Position numbers and translations under genes: made by a program. A DNA stretch of 64,000 nt. It comes from Site-B1 sp963722665. Lineage in GTDB: Bacteria > Bacteroidota > Bacteroidia > Flavobacteriales > Flavobacteriaceae. Shown here one piece after another: positions 43,729 through 53,022 of this stretch. Each line of letters begins with the position of its first letter. Positions within the stretch are counted from its first letter, which is position 1. Below the pieces are notes generated by a model. It searched no databases, was not told the origin of the DNA, and saw nothing but the letters and a program-made list of their open reading frames with translations. The DNA is taken from assembly GCA_963722665.1 (NCBI GenBank), contig CAVRNW010000039.1:1-64000 (forward strand). Reading direction: 5' to 3'.

Positions 43729-44772
43729 TTATAAACTTTTATTTGCCAGTTGCCCACAAGCAGCGTCAATATCCTTACCTCTGGAGCGTCGAATTGTTAC
43801 AATTACATTTCTTGCTTCTAACATATCAACATACATTTTAATAGCAGTACTATTGGCTTGTTGGAATTCATCATCATCAATTGGGTTGTATTCGATAAGG
43901 TTAACTTTACTCGGTGCAAATTTGCAGAATTTAATAAGAGCTTCTACAGCCTCCTTAGTGTCATTGATTCCTTTCCAGACCACATATTCATAAGTAATTC
44001 GGTTTTTTGTCTTCTCATACCAATATTCTAACGCCTCTCTTAAATCGGATAATGGAAAATTTTCATTGAATGGCATAATAGAAGTACGGACTTCATCAAT
44101 TGCTGAGTGCAGTGAGACAGCCAGATTAAATTTAACTTTATCATCTGCCATCTTTTTTATCATCTTAGGCACACCGGAGGTTGAAACCGTTATACGCTTA
44201 GGAGACATTCCTAATCCTTCTTTGGAAGTTATCTTGTCTATGGCTTTTAGCACATTGTTATAATTCATCAAGGGCTCACCCATTCCCATAAAGACTATGT
44301 TGCTTAAAGGGCGGTTATTATATAACCTGCTTTGTTTATCAATAGCGACCACCTGATCGTAAATTTCATCCGGGTTTAAATTACGCATCCTTTTCAAACG
44401 AGCTGTGGCACAAAATCTGCAATTCAAACTGCAACCTACCTGACTGGAAACACAGGCTGTTGTTCTTGATTTAGAAGGTATTAAAACCGATTCGACCAAC
44501 AACCCATCATGCAATCTTACAGCATTCTTTATGGTCCCATCATTACTTCGCTGCATGGTATCGACCTGGATATGGTTTATAACAAAATTATTCTCAAGCA
44601 TATTCCGTGTTTCTTTTGAGATGTTGGTCATATCGTCAAAAGTATGGGCAGATTTGTTCCAAAGCCATTCATAAACCTGATCTCCACGGAATGATTTATC
44701 GCCTTGATCTAAAAAGAAATCTCTTAATTGATCCTTGGTAAGTGCTCGTATGTCTTTCTTTTTTATCGACAT
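43729..44772 (-). CDS. rlmN: 23S rRNA A2503 / tRNA A37 C2-methyltransferase RlmN
   Basis: Radical SAM enzyme. 347 residues: GDQVYEWLWNKSAHTFDDMT, SSQVGCSLNCRFCATARLKR (CxxxCxxC cluster motif), NIVFMGMGEPLMNYNNVLKA, RITVSTSGVPKMIKKMAD, NLAVSLHSAIDEVRTSIMPF, IEYNPI and the reactive Cys near the C-terminus (DIDAACGQLANKS). Downstream end converges with the broken T9SS gene. Confidence 0.97.
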   Translation of the reverse strand: MSIKKKDIRALTKDQLRDFFLDQGDKSFRGDQVYEWLWNKSAHTFDDMTNISKETRNMLENNFVINHIQVDTMQRSNDGTIKNAVRLHDGLLVESVLIPSKSRTTACVSSQVGCSLNCRFCATARLKRMRNLNPDEIYDQVVAIDKQSRLYNNRPLSNIVFMGMGEPLMNYNNVLKAIDKITSKEGLGMSPKRITVSTSGVPKMIKKMADDKVKFNLAVSLHSAIDEVRTSIMPFNENFPLSDLREALEYWYEKTKNRITYEYVVWKGINDTKEAVEALIKFCKFAPSKVNLIEYNPIDDDEFQQANSTAIKMYVDMLEARNVIVTIRRSRGKDIDAACGQLANKSL

Positions 44773-44787
44773 TATTTCTACAAAAAA

Positions 44788-44872
44788 ACCTCGATATACG
44801 AGGCTCTTAAGTTATTGATTTTAAAGATCCTGGAATCATCCCGATAGCCCTGATAGCCATCCAGATCGGGAC
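44788..44872. repeat. Palindromic repeats between queA and rlmN
   Basis: CCTCGATATACGAGG (44789 on) is a small hairpin; further right ATCCCGATAGCCCTGATAGC and CATCCAGATCGGGACAGG form a compound TCCCGAT/ATCGGGA palindrome. This fills most of the 104-base gap between the queA stop and the rlmN start. Confidence 0.6.
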
Positions 44873-44876
44873 AGGA

Positions 44877-45926
44877 TTAAATGATTAACATGGCATCGCC
44901 ATAACTATAGAATTTATATTTCTCTTTTACGGCTTCTACATAAGCCTTTTTAAGAAACTCATGACCGGCAAAAGCAGCTGCCATCATTAGTAAAGTCGAT
45001 TTTGGTGTATGGAAGTTTGTGATCATACAATTAGCAATACTAAACTCATATGGTGGAAAAATGAATTTATTTGACCAACCTGCGAATTCGTTAAGAGTAC
45101 CATCAGATGAAACTGAGCTTTCTATTGCTCTCATAACAGTGGTTCCGACTGCGCATATACGTTTTCTGTTTTCAAGCCCTTTGTTCACAATATCAACGGC
45201 TTTGGAATCAATAAAAATTTCTTCACTATCCATTTTATGCTTAGACAAATCTTCTACTTCAACCGGATTAAAGGTTCCCAATCCAACGTGCAAAGTAACT
45301 TCAGCCAAATGAACCCCTTTAATTTCCAAACGCTTTAATAGATGCTTAGAGAAGTGAAGTCCGGCAGTAGGTGCAGCAACTGCTCCTTCATTTTTCGCAT
45401 AAATCGTCTGGTAACGCGTTTCATCTTCGGGTGTTACTTCCCTTTTAATATATTTTGGAAGTGGTGTTTCACCCAGTTCAGTTAATTTAGTTCTGAACTC
45501 ATCATAGGAGCCATCATATAAAAAACGTAATGTTCTTCCTCTTGAGGTTGTATTATCTATAACCTCAGCAACAAGGGTTTCATCATCACCAAAATATAAT
45601 TTGTTCCCTATCCTTATCTTTCTGGCCGGATCAACTAAAACATCCCATAATCTCTGTTCCTGACTTAACTCTCTTAACAAAAACACTTCAATTCTGGCAC
45701 CGGTCTTTTCTTTATTTCCAAATAATCTTGCTGGAAAAACTTTAGTATTATTAAGTATCATGACATCGTTAATATCAAAATAGTCAATAATATCTTTGAA
45801 CGATTTATGTTCAATTGTTTGATCCTTCCTGTTTAGCACCATCAATCGGGATTCATCTCTGTTTTCAGACGGATATTCCGCCAATAGATCGCCCGGTAGA
45901 TCAAAGCTAAAGTGCGATAATTTCAT
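44877..45926 (-). CDS. queA: S-adenosylmethionine:tRNA ribosyltransferase-isomerase
   Basis: Penultimate step of queuosine synthesis. 349 residues from MKLSHFSFDLPGDLLAEYPS; the frame continues 19 codons upstream but those do not match the family start. Motifs: NRDESRLMVLNRKDQTIEHK, IMILNNTKVFPARLFGNKEK-type, AAPTAGLHFSKHLLKRL, VTLHVGLGTFNPVEVEDL, and the C-terminal NFHTPKSTLLMMAAAFAGHE. No other queuosine genes are nearby. Confidence 0.96.
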   Translation of the reverse strand: MKLSHFSFDLPGDLLAEYPSENRDESRLMVLNRKDQTIEHKSFKDIIDYFDINDVMILNNTKVFPARLFGNKEKTGARIEVFLLRELSQEQRLWDVLVDPARKIRIGNKLYFGDDETLVAEVIDNTTSRGRTLRFLYDGSYDEFRTKLTELGETPLPKYIKREVTPEDETRYQTIYAKNEGAVAAPTAGLHFSKHLLKRLEIKGVHLAEVTLHVGLGTFNPVEVEDLSKHKMDSEEIFIDSKAVDIVNKGLENRKRICAVGTTVMRAIESSVSSDGTLNEFAGWSNKFIFPPYEFSIANCMITNFHTPKSTLLMMAAAFAGHEFLKKAYVEAVKEKYKFYSYGDAMLII

Positions 45927-45998
45927 TTTATACATAATATTTTTCAAGCCGCTAATATACAATCTGTAACTAGTCGTTGTCAAGTTTTTAACGAAGTA

Positions 45999-47234
45999 TT
46001 ATTTTTTATTTATTGTAACACCAATGTTTACAAGGTCTTTCCAGAAATCCGGATAGGATTTGGAAACAACATTGGCATCCTCAATAATTAATGAAGTTTT
46101 AAGTGCTAAAGGAGCAAAAGCCATGGCCATTCTGTGATCGTTGTAGGTAGATATTGATGTATTTTCTTTTAATATCCGGACTTTCTTAAGACACAAACTA
46201 CTATCAGATATTATAACCTGACCACCTAATTTTTCTATCTCTGTTTTTAGAGCTAAAAGTCGGTCGGTTTCTTTAATTTTTAAGGTATGCAATCCACTTA
46301 ATTTACATTCCAATCCAAGACCCAGACAAGTCACTGCTATGGTTTGGGCTATATCCGGAGCATTGGAAAGATCTAATTCTATTACTGAATTAAGATCGGC
46401 AGATTTTGTTTTATGAATAAATATTAAATTATCCTGATAGTAAGTTTCAAGACCAAATTTTTTATAAATGGTAGATAGAACCGAATCACCTTGCAAACTT
46501 TTTTGTTTAAATGATGAAAGAACTAATTCTGTACCAACCTCACTTAATGCCACTAAACTATAAAAATAAGATGCCGAAGACCAATCAGATTCAACAACCA
46601 CTTTACAGTCATCAACATTCTTATGAAAAGAGTCTACACGAATAATATTACCTTCAAAAGATGATCTAACTCCAATCTGGTTCAATAAATTTAAAGTCAT
46701 TTTAATGTATGGTGTTGAAGTAATAGCACCATTCAATCTTAATTCTATGCCATTCTTCAACTTTGGAGCGATCAACAGTAATGCTGAAATATACTGGCTA
46801 CTCACATTAGCATCCAACCCAACCTGACCTCCTAATAAATTTTTACCTTTTATTTTTAAAGGTGGAAATCCCGGATTTTCTAGATATTCAATATCAGCTC
46901 CCAATTCAGTCAAGGCATCGACTAATATTTTGACAGGTCTTTCCTTCATTCTTTTAGATCCGGTTAGCACTATTTCACGATTTGATTGAATTGAAAAATA
47001 AGCAGTTAAAAAACGCATGGCAGTTCCTGCATGATGAATATCAATAATACCTTCGTTTGATTCCAGTGCTTTTTGCATCAATCGGGAATCATCTGAATTG
47101 GAAATGTTTATTATTTCTATTCCCGGGAATAATGCTTTTAATAATAATAACCGGTTAGATTCGCTTTTAGATCCGGTTATTTCTATTTTAGGAGGATGAC
47201 TTTTTAAAGTTGATCTGTTAAGTTTTAAGTTCAT
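45999..47234 (-). CDS. aroA: 3-phosphoshikimate 1-carboxyvinyltransferase (EPSP synthase)
   Basis: Sixth step of the shikimate pathway. 411 residues, slightly shorter than the usual 430: ITGSKSESNRLLLLKALFPG (substrate-binding Lys-Ser), HHAGTAMRFLTAYFSIQ, SGARNLxx-equivalent GSKRMKERPVKILVDALTEL, DANVSSQYISALLLIAP, DWSSASYFYSLVALSEV, LKIKETDRLLALKTEIEKL and NDHRMAMAFAPLAL. The GNAGT motif of most enzymes reads HAGTAMR. Upstream of queA on the same strand with a 72-base gap. Confidence 0.92.
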   Translation of the reverse strand: MNLKLNRSTLKSHPPKIEITGSKSESNRLLLLKALFPGIEIINISNSDDSRLMQKALESNEGIIDIHHAGTAMRFLTAYFSIQSNREIVLTGSKRMKERPVKILVDALTELGADIEYLENPGFPPLKIKGKNLLGGQVGLDANVSSQYISALLLIAPKLKNGIELRLNGAITSTPYIKMTLNLLNQIGVRSSFEGNIIRVDSFHKNVDDCKVVVESDWSSASYFYSLVALSEVGTELVLSSFKQKSLQGDSVLSTIYKKFGLETYYQDNLIFIHKTKSADLNSVIELDLSNAPDIAQTIAVTCLGLGLECKLSGLHTLKIKETDRLLALKTEIEKLGGQVIISDSSLCLKKVRILKENTSISTYNDHRMAMAFAPLALKTSLIIEDANVVSKSYPDFWKDLVNIGVTINKK

Positions 47235-47265
47235 TCAAAACTGTCAAATTGTTATGCTCGCAAAT

Positions 47266-47592
47266 CTACTTTAATTTTTCGTTATTATGATGTCTGTCAT
47301 GGTCGCGTTTCGTTTTTTTATCCATTCTTTTATCGAATGCAACCTGAAGATCAATTCCGGTTTGATTGGCTAAACACAAGACAACGAAAAGCACATCGGC
47401 AAGTTCTTCACCTAAGTCCTTTCCCTTATCACTTTCTTTTTCGCTTTGTTCTCCATAGCGTCTTGCAATAATGCGTGCAACTTCGCCAACTTCTTCCGTA
47501 AGCTGAGCCATATTTGTTAATTCATTAAAATATCGAACCCCATGATCCCGGATCCAATCATCTACTATTTTTTGTGCGCCTTCTAGGTTCAT
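47266..47592 (-). CDS. MazG-like nucleotide pyrophosphohydrolase
   Basis: 108 residues, all-alpha NTP-PPase fold: YFNELTNMAQLTEEVGEVAR (ExxE) and DLGEELADVLFVVLCLANQT (ExxD), the Mg-binding set of MazG/dUTPase-like enzymes, then a short basic tail. Likely a house-cleaning nucleotide hydrolase. Its start overlaps the 3' end of the DUF3857 gene by 35 bases, unusually long, so the upstream gene's last residues may be mis-framed. Confidence 0.85.
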   Translation of the reverse strand: MNLEGAQKIVDDWIRDHGVRYFNELTNMAQLTEEVGEVARIIARRYGEQSEKESDKGKDLGEELADVLFVVLCLANQTGIDLQVAFDKRMDKKTKRDHDRHHNNEKLK

Positions 47593-49565
47593 AATTTTCT
47601 TCTATAAGAATTACTTCTTCCTTTTTCTTATCCAGTATTGACTGATAAAACTGCCTGATCTTCTGATATTCTTCTGGTAAAACTAAGGTTTTATTTAATT
47701 TTAGTGTTATAATGAATTGAAGTATATTACCAGTTTTTCTAGCCAAATATCTAAATTCCCCATCTTCATTATTAAAATGGAGAATATAATTTTTAGGTAA
47801 ATATTCAACTTTATAACCTTGTGGAACAATTATATTTATTTTGTATTCATTTACAACAGGGTATTTAAAATCTATAGGGTAATTTCTTGTGTCTTCGTTA
47901 AAAATATTTTCTTTATTTTCCAGAAAAAACAAAGGAGAAAAGAATAATTTGTTACCGGTTCTTCTTATTTCACCAATACTGCTAAATTCATAAGACTGAT
48001 TGATAATGTTTACCAAATCGTGCTCACTTTTTGATTTGAAATTATATATTTTAAGTCCGGCATTATCTTTTCTGATGCTTTGTATTAGATCCTTTTCTGT
48101 ATATACTTGAAATTGATTTCTGTAACTTGCGGCCTGATAATCTGTGTATTGAGATTTCACATTGCCAGATATTGACAAGTCCGGATTCACTTTCGCGATC
48201 ACTTCAACTTTTGTTGTAGATGGTGAATTAGGGACTAGATCTATCCATTTTGAAGTGCCGTCACCATTTAGTATCAGTCCCTGACTATTCAGCACTTTTA
48301 AGGGCAAAACATTGGGTGAAGAAAATTCATCGGTTGCATCAAAAAATATAGATCTATTATCAATATCCACCGAACATATAACATAATTAAATGCACTTAC
48401 AGATGGGCTTTTAGGCTGTCCATTGTTCAGAGTATTTATTAAAACAGGTTTTGCATTTAATCCTGCATTTCTTAACATAGACAACAGGGTTAAATTAATA
48501 TCTGCCGTATTTCCTGAGCCAACACTATAAGCCTTACTAATACCCAGTTTGGGAGTATATCCATCAAATCCATTCCATTTCATTTTTAGCTTAATGAAAT
48601 TATACAGGATGGTTGCTTTTTCAATATCACCTTCATTACCATTTAATACTGTTTTAAGATCATCTTCAAATAATTCTCTGAGGTTTAACTCTTCTTCCAA
48701 TCCAAAACTATTGTAAATAGAACTAGAGATTTCATTCCAATTTGAAGCCAAATTCGTCTCTTCATCGATTTTTGGTTGGGCCGGTACTAAGCTTAATTTG
48801 GCACGATAATAATCAATATTAGCAAATGGTTCATCTTTTAAAGCTGGAACATCCTGGTTTGTAATAATTATTATGTTTTCTGATATTGCACTTTTACTTT
48901 GTCCAATACTTGCGTTTTCTTCAATTGAATTAGAACTGTATTCTCGAACTCTTTTGGATCTATCCACTTTAGGAACAATTGTTGAATTTGGATTGAATAT
49001 TGTTTCAAAATTCAATGAATCAGGAAGTATTAATCTTACATCCAATCTTTTAATTGGAATATCCATTTGCAGAGGAATATTTGATGTGAAGCAACATTCT
49101 GACTCTAAAATGTATTTAAATTCTATGATACATCCTTCTTTAAGTTCTGGTAAGATATATTTGGATGTATTTATTCGTGAATTGTTAATTATTTCAACAA
49201 TACTATCTTTCTTAAAACTACTGCTAATAATCTCATTATCTACTAAATTATAGGTAACCGCCTTTAGATCGCTTATTTTTTCATTATTATATAAGCTTAT
49301 GAATTTTGCTGCCTGATCAAAACCATCTCTGCTATAAATTTTTATGCGTTCATATATTTCAGTTTTTTGAATGGGTGTTTTATCACTTGCATTTTCAAAG
49401 TAAATGAATTGTTTTCTATATAAAATAGCAGCATTAGCCTCAGGAAAGCGATCGTTTATAGTTTCAATTAATTCTTCTTTACTAACATCTCCAAATTTAT
49501 ATGATTGAGCCTGCGCGATATGAAGTGTTAAAAAAATGGACAAACCGAAGAATACTCTACTGCAT
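47558..49565 (-). CDS. Secreted DUF3857 / transglutaminase-like protein without the catalytic Cys
   Basis: About 668 residues. The clean frame begins at a TTG (49543); a better start is the ATG at 49563-49565, which after removing one extra base gives MQRVFFGLSIFLTLHIAQAQ, a convincing signal peptide. Residues about 40-250 are a DUF3857 beta-sandwich (ASDKTPIQKTEIYERIKIYS, LPELKEGCIIEFKYILESEC). A transglutaminase-like core follows at about 320-410: LYNFIKLKMKWNGF, SVGSGNTADINLTLLSMLRN. The position of the nucleophilic Cys is occupied by Asn in GSGNTADIN, so it is probably not a protease or transglutaminase. C-terminal sandwich to the end. Function unknown. Confidence 0.8.
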
Positions 49566-49680
49566 TTACTAAATAGATGATATAAATTGAATTAATAATT
49601 ACTTTGTAGGTCTTTTTGTTATGTAAGATCTATATCGGGCTTTAAAACTTGGTCAGCAAATTTAATTTTTTATTTGGACT

Positions 49681-49702
49681 AACCGATAAAAAAAAATCGG
49701 TT
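49681..49702. terminator. Weak terminator after dtd
   Basis: AACCGAT/ATCGGTT stem around a run of A (T on the minus strand), in the gap between the dtd stop and the DUF3857 gene. The stem is short and no clean U-run follows on the minus strand, so termination is tentative. Confidence 0.4.
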
Positions 49703-49727
49703 TAATTATTTTTTAAAAAGTATTCTA

Positions 49728-50183
49728 TTATAAATTTTTGTCCTTGGAATCAATAATTATGGTGACAGGACCATCATTGATAAGCTCGATTTTCATGTCG
49801 GCACCAAACTGTCCTGTTTGTACTTTTTTACCAAGATCAAATTCTAAACGATTGACAAATTCTTTATAAAGAGGAATGGAGATATCTGGTTTTGCCGCCT
49901 TTATATAACTGGGTCTGTTACCTTTTCTTGTATTTGCATGCAAGGTAAATTGACTAACTACGATTGCTTCACCATTTGTTTCAATCAGAGACCTGTTCAT
50001 GACTCCATCCTCATCAGCAAAAATGCGAAGATTTGCTATTTTATTGGAAAGCCAAAGTATATCTTCCTGATTATCTTCATCAACTATACCCAATAGTATC
50101 AATAATCCGTGAGCAATATTTGCGACTTTATCATTATTAATAGTTACACCTGCATTAGTTACTCTTTGAATAACAACCCTCAT
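49728..50183 (-). CDS. dtd: D-aminoacyl-tRNA deacylase
   Basis: Removes D-amino acids and glycine mischarged on tRNA. 151 residues, the family length: MRVVIQRVTNAGVTINNDKV, GLLILLGIVDEDNQEDILWL, SQFTLHANTRKGNRPSYIKA and the C-terminal NDGPVTIIIDSKD with the Gly-cis-Pro chirality motif. Its start overlaps the rsgA stop by four bases, so the two are coupled. Confidence 0.96.
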   Translation of the reverse strand: MRVVIQRVTNAGVTINNDKVANIAHGLLILLGIVDEDNQEDILWLSNKIANLRIFADEDGVMNRSLIETNGEAIVVSQFTLHANTRKGNRPSYIKAAKPDISIPLYKEFVNRLEFDLGKKVQTGQFGADMKIELINDGPVTIIIDSKDKNL

Positions 50184-51130
50184 TCTCTTTCCCAGTTATC
50201 AGTTCTGTAACTCTCATCTTCACCTTCTAGTATTTGCAAATAACTTTTATATCTGGAGGGGGCTATTTTATCTTCTTCCAGTGCCTTTTTTACGGCACAA
50301 TCAGGCTCTTTTACATGCAGACAATTATTAAATTTACACTCCTGCTTTAAGGCAAAAAATTCCAGGAAATAGTCACCTATTTCGTCCTTGTCCATATCAA
50401 CTAATCCGAATCCCTTAATTCCGGGCGTATCAATTATTTTAGCTTCAAAACTAAGATCATACATTTCGGCAAAAGTCGTCGTATGTTGTCCCTGTTGATG
50501 CTGAATAGAGATCTCCTTGGTTTTTAGATCTAAGCCTGGCTCAATAGCATTGACCAAGGTTGATTTTCCAACTCCCGAATGACCGGCAAACATACTCACC
50601 TTTCCTCCCATCAATTGTTTTACCTTATCAATATTTATATTTTTTTTTGCCGATATTTCAATACATACATAACCTATTTTTCTGTAGATAGACTCCAAAT
50701 TTTTAACTTCCAGCAACATGTTTTCATCATAGCTGTCTATCTTATTAAATAGAAGGATCGTTTTAATGGAATATGCTTCCGCCGTAGCTAAAAACCGATC
50801 GATAAAGCTTGAAAAGGTGGGTGGATTATCAATAGTTATCAATAAAAATACCTGATCTATATTCGAAGCAATAATATGTGTTTGCTTTGCAAGATTGACA
50901 GATTTACGAACAATATAATTGGTTCTGTCATGAATTCTGTTGATGACACCGGTAACTCCATCATTTTTTGTTTCCAGTTCAAAATCTACATGATCACCAA
51001 CAGAAATTGGGTTGGTACTTTTGATACCTTTTATACGGAACTTCCCTTTGATTCGGCATTCAAATGTTTTGCCATTTTGAGTTTTTACCGTGTACCAACT
51101 TCCTGTAGATTTATATACTGTACCAGTCAT
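50180..51130 (-). CDS. rsgA: Ribosome small-subunit GTPase RsgA
   Basis: Circularly permuted GTPase in 30S maturation. 316 residues: OB-fold start TGTVYKSTGSWYTVKTQNGK, G4 LLFNKIDSYDENM before G1 FAGHSGVGKSTLVNAIEP, G3 IIDTPGIKGFGLVDMD, and the zinc knuckle CKFNNCLHVKEPDCAVKKAL. Divergent from the secreted protein at 51.2 kb. Confidence 0.96.
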   Translation of the reverse strand: MTGTVYKSTGSWYTVKTQNGKTFECRIKGKFRIKGIKSTNPISVGDHVDFELETKNDGVTGVINRIHDRTNYIVRKSVNLAKQTHIIASNIDQVFLLITIDNPPTFSSFIDRFLATAEAYSIKTILLFNKIDSYDENMLLEVKNLESIYRKIGYVCIEISAKKNINIDKVKQLMGGKVSMFAGHSGVGKSTLVNAIEPGLDLKTKEISIQHQQGQHTTTFAEMYDLSFEAKIIDTPGIKGFGLVDMDKDEIGDYFLEFFALKQECKFNNCLHVKEPDCAVKKALEEDKIAPSRYKSYLQILEGEDESYRTDNWERE

Positions 51131-51222
51131 TAATTATATCGATTCTGAATTACAAATTAACAACATTTCGGAGAAAGAAAATACGTATCTTAGATTCATA
51201 ATTTTAAATCTCAAATAATAAC

Positions 51223-51885
51223 ATGAAAAAATCTTTTTTTACTACTATTTTATTTTGCTTTAGCATCTTAGCTGTTGCTCAAACAAACTTGTACGAGAAC
51301 CCTGAATTTGACAAAATTGCGGAATCTCATAAGATCATAGCCATTGTGCCATTTAAGACTCAGGTCAAATTACGCCCTAAGCAAATGAAGGATATGACTG
51401 GTGAACAGCTACAACGGATGGAAAAGGCTGAAGGTGAGGGTATTCAAACAGCCATGTACTCCTGGTTTTTAAAACGGAAAAAAAGAGGTGACCTTCAAAC
51501 TCTTGAAGTACAGGATCCTAAAGTAACGACTGCTTTGCTTAAAAGAAATGAAGTTTCCTATGATAACATTACCGACTTCACACCTCAGGAATTAGCTAAC
51601 TTTCTGGAAGTTGATGCCGTCATTTCAGGTGAGTACGAAACAAATAAGCCTATGTCAGAAGGTGCTGCGGTGGTGCTAGGAGCTTTAGTTGGTTTTTTTG
51701 GATCTACCAACAGCGCTGTAGTAAATATGAGTGTACATAATGCTGTCGATGGCGTGTTACTTTGGAATTACAATAAAAAAGTAAGTGGCAGTATTGGAAG
51801 CAGTTCTGAAGATTTAATTAATATCCTTATGAGAAAAGCTTCCAGGAGGCTTGCCTATACTAAAAAGAGTAAGGATAAGGATTAG
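51223..51885 (+). CDS. Secreted protein, CsgG/LpoB-like fold suspected
   Basis: 220 residues with a signal peptide (MKKSFFTTILFCFSILAVAQ). The rest is a mixed alpha/beta domain: HKIIAIVPFKTQVKLRPKQM, EGIQTAMYSWFLKRKKRGDL, VTTALLKRNEVSYDNITDFT, ANFLEVDAVISGEYETNKPM, a small hydrophobic segment AAVVLGALVGFFG, VVNMSVHNAVDGVLLWNYNK. The order 'IAIVPF ... alternating helix ... VDAVISGEY ... V.LWNY' resembles CsgG, TolB-N and LpoB-type periplasmic proteins. That is a pattern impression; family membership needs a profile search. Ends in a strong terminator. Confidence 0.65.
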   Translation: MKKSFFTTILFCFSILAVAQTNLYENPEFDKIAESHKIIAIVPFKTQVKLRPKQMKDMTGEQLQRMEKAEGEGIQTAMYSWFLKRKKRGDLQTLEVQDPKVTTALLKRNEVSYDNITDFTPQELANFLEVDAVISGEYETNKPMSEGAAVVLGALVGFFGSTNSAVVNMSVHNAVDGVLLWNYNKKVSGSIGSSSEDLINILMRKASRRLAYTKKSKDKD

Positions 51886-51903
51886 ATCATCTTATATATC
51901 ATA

Positions 51904-51932
51904 AAAAAAGGCTCGCATTGGCGAGCCTTTTT
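51904..51932. terminator. Bidirectional terminator
   Basis: AAAAAGGCTCGC/GCGAGCCTTTTT stem with ATTG loop, between the secreted protein and the convergent aromatic operon. Good in both directions. Confidence 0.92.
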
Positions 51933-53015
51933 TTATTCCTTAAATATTTTTTCCTGATGGTTAATGGATTCCTGATGAATAGCTTTAAACATTTTTAGGA
52001 CAAATTCTTCACTTAAACCATGATCCTGACCTTCTAAAACCATTTTTCCTAAGATCTCGTTCCATCTTTTAGATTGCAAAACAGAAACGTTGTTTGCCTT
52101 TTTTAGTTTACCTATCCCGTCTGATACCTTCATTCGTTTTCCCAGTAATTCAATAATTTGATTATCGACAATATCAATTTTTGCTCTCAAATTATTTATG
52201 GCATTTGTAAATTCAACTTCAGGATTTGTTTCTTTCCTGATTTTAAGATCTTTCATGATTTGGATCAACGATTTTGGAGTTACTTGTTGTGCGGCATCAC
52301 TCCAAGCTTTATCCGGGTTATGGTGTGTTTCTATCATTAAACCATCAAAATTTAGGTCTAGTGCTGTTTGCGATATATCAAAAATCAAATCTCTATTACC
52401 CGCAATATGTGATGGGTCCAAAATCAAAGGAAGATCCGGGAAACGATTTTGCAATTCGATTGGCAGTTGCCATTCCGGATTATTCCTGTATTTTGATTTT
52501 TCATAGGTTGAAAACCCTCTGTGAATAACACCTAATTTTTTAATATCAGAGGTTGCTAAACGCTCAATTGCGCCAAGCCATAAGGAAAGATCAGGGTTTA
52601 CCGGATTTTTAACCAATACAATCTTATCTGTCCCTTTTAATGCATCGGCTAACTCCTGAACTATAAATGGGCTGACGGTTGATCGAGCTCCTATCCATAG
52701 CAAATCTATATCATGTTCTAAAGCTAATTCCACGTGGGCTCTGTTGGCAACTTCTGTTGCTGTTTTCAAACCGGTTTCTTCTTTGACTTTTTGCAGCCAT
52801 TTGAGTCCTAAGGCACCAACTCCTTCAAAATTGCCAGGTCGAGTTCTGGGTTTCCAAATTCCGGCTCTAAAATAACTTACATCTGTATCTTTTAATTCAT
52901 TTGCTATTTGTAATACCTGCTCTTCTGTTTCTGCACTGCAAGGGCCTGCTATAACAAGCGGATGATCCAGTTTAAGATCATTTAACCATGCTCCAAATTC
53001 TTTATTATTTTCCAT
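51933..53015 (-). CDS. Bifunctional DAHP synthase / chorismate mutase
   Basis: Joins the first shikimate step with the chorismate branch. 360 residues. The DAHP synthase domain (KDSA-like type Ibeta) covers 1-265: LVIAGPCSAETEEQVLQIAN, FRAGIWKPRTRPGNFEGVGA, GARSTVSPFIVQELADALKG, LILDPSHIAGNRDLI and MIETHHNPDKAWSDAAQQ. The C-terminal AroQ mutase covers about 275-350: INNLRAKIDIVDNQIIELLG, KRMKVSDGIGKLKKAN. Such fusions are common in Bacteroidota, and the mutase domain often exerts feedback control. Last gene of the operon, seven bases after tyrA. Confidence 0.93.
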   Translation of the reverse strand: MENNKEFGAWLNDLKLDHPLVIAGPCSAETEEQVLQIANELKDTDVSYFRAGIWKPRTRPGNFEGVGALGLKWLQKVKEETGLKTATEVANRAHVELALEHDIDLLWIGARSTVSPFIVQELADALKGTDKIVLVKNPVNPDLSLWLGAIERLATSDIKKLGVIHRGFSTYEKSKYRNNPEWQLPIELQNRFPDLPLILDPSHIAGNRDLIFDISQTALDLNFDGLMIETHHNPDKAWSDAAQQVTPKSLIQIMKDLKIRKETNPEVEFTNAINNLRAKIDIVDNQIIELLGKRMKVSDGIGKLKKANNVSVLQSKRWNEILGKMVLEGQDHGLSEEFVLKMFKAIHQESINHQEKIFKE

Positions 53016-53022
53016 AAGTCTC

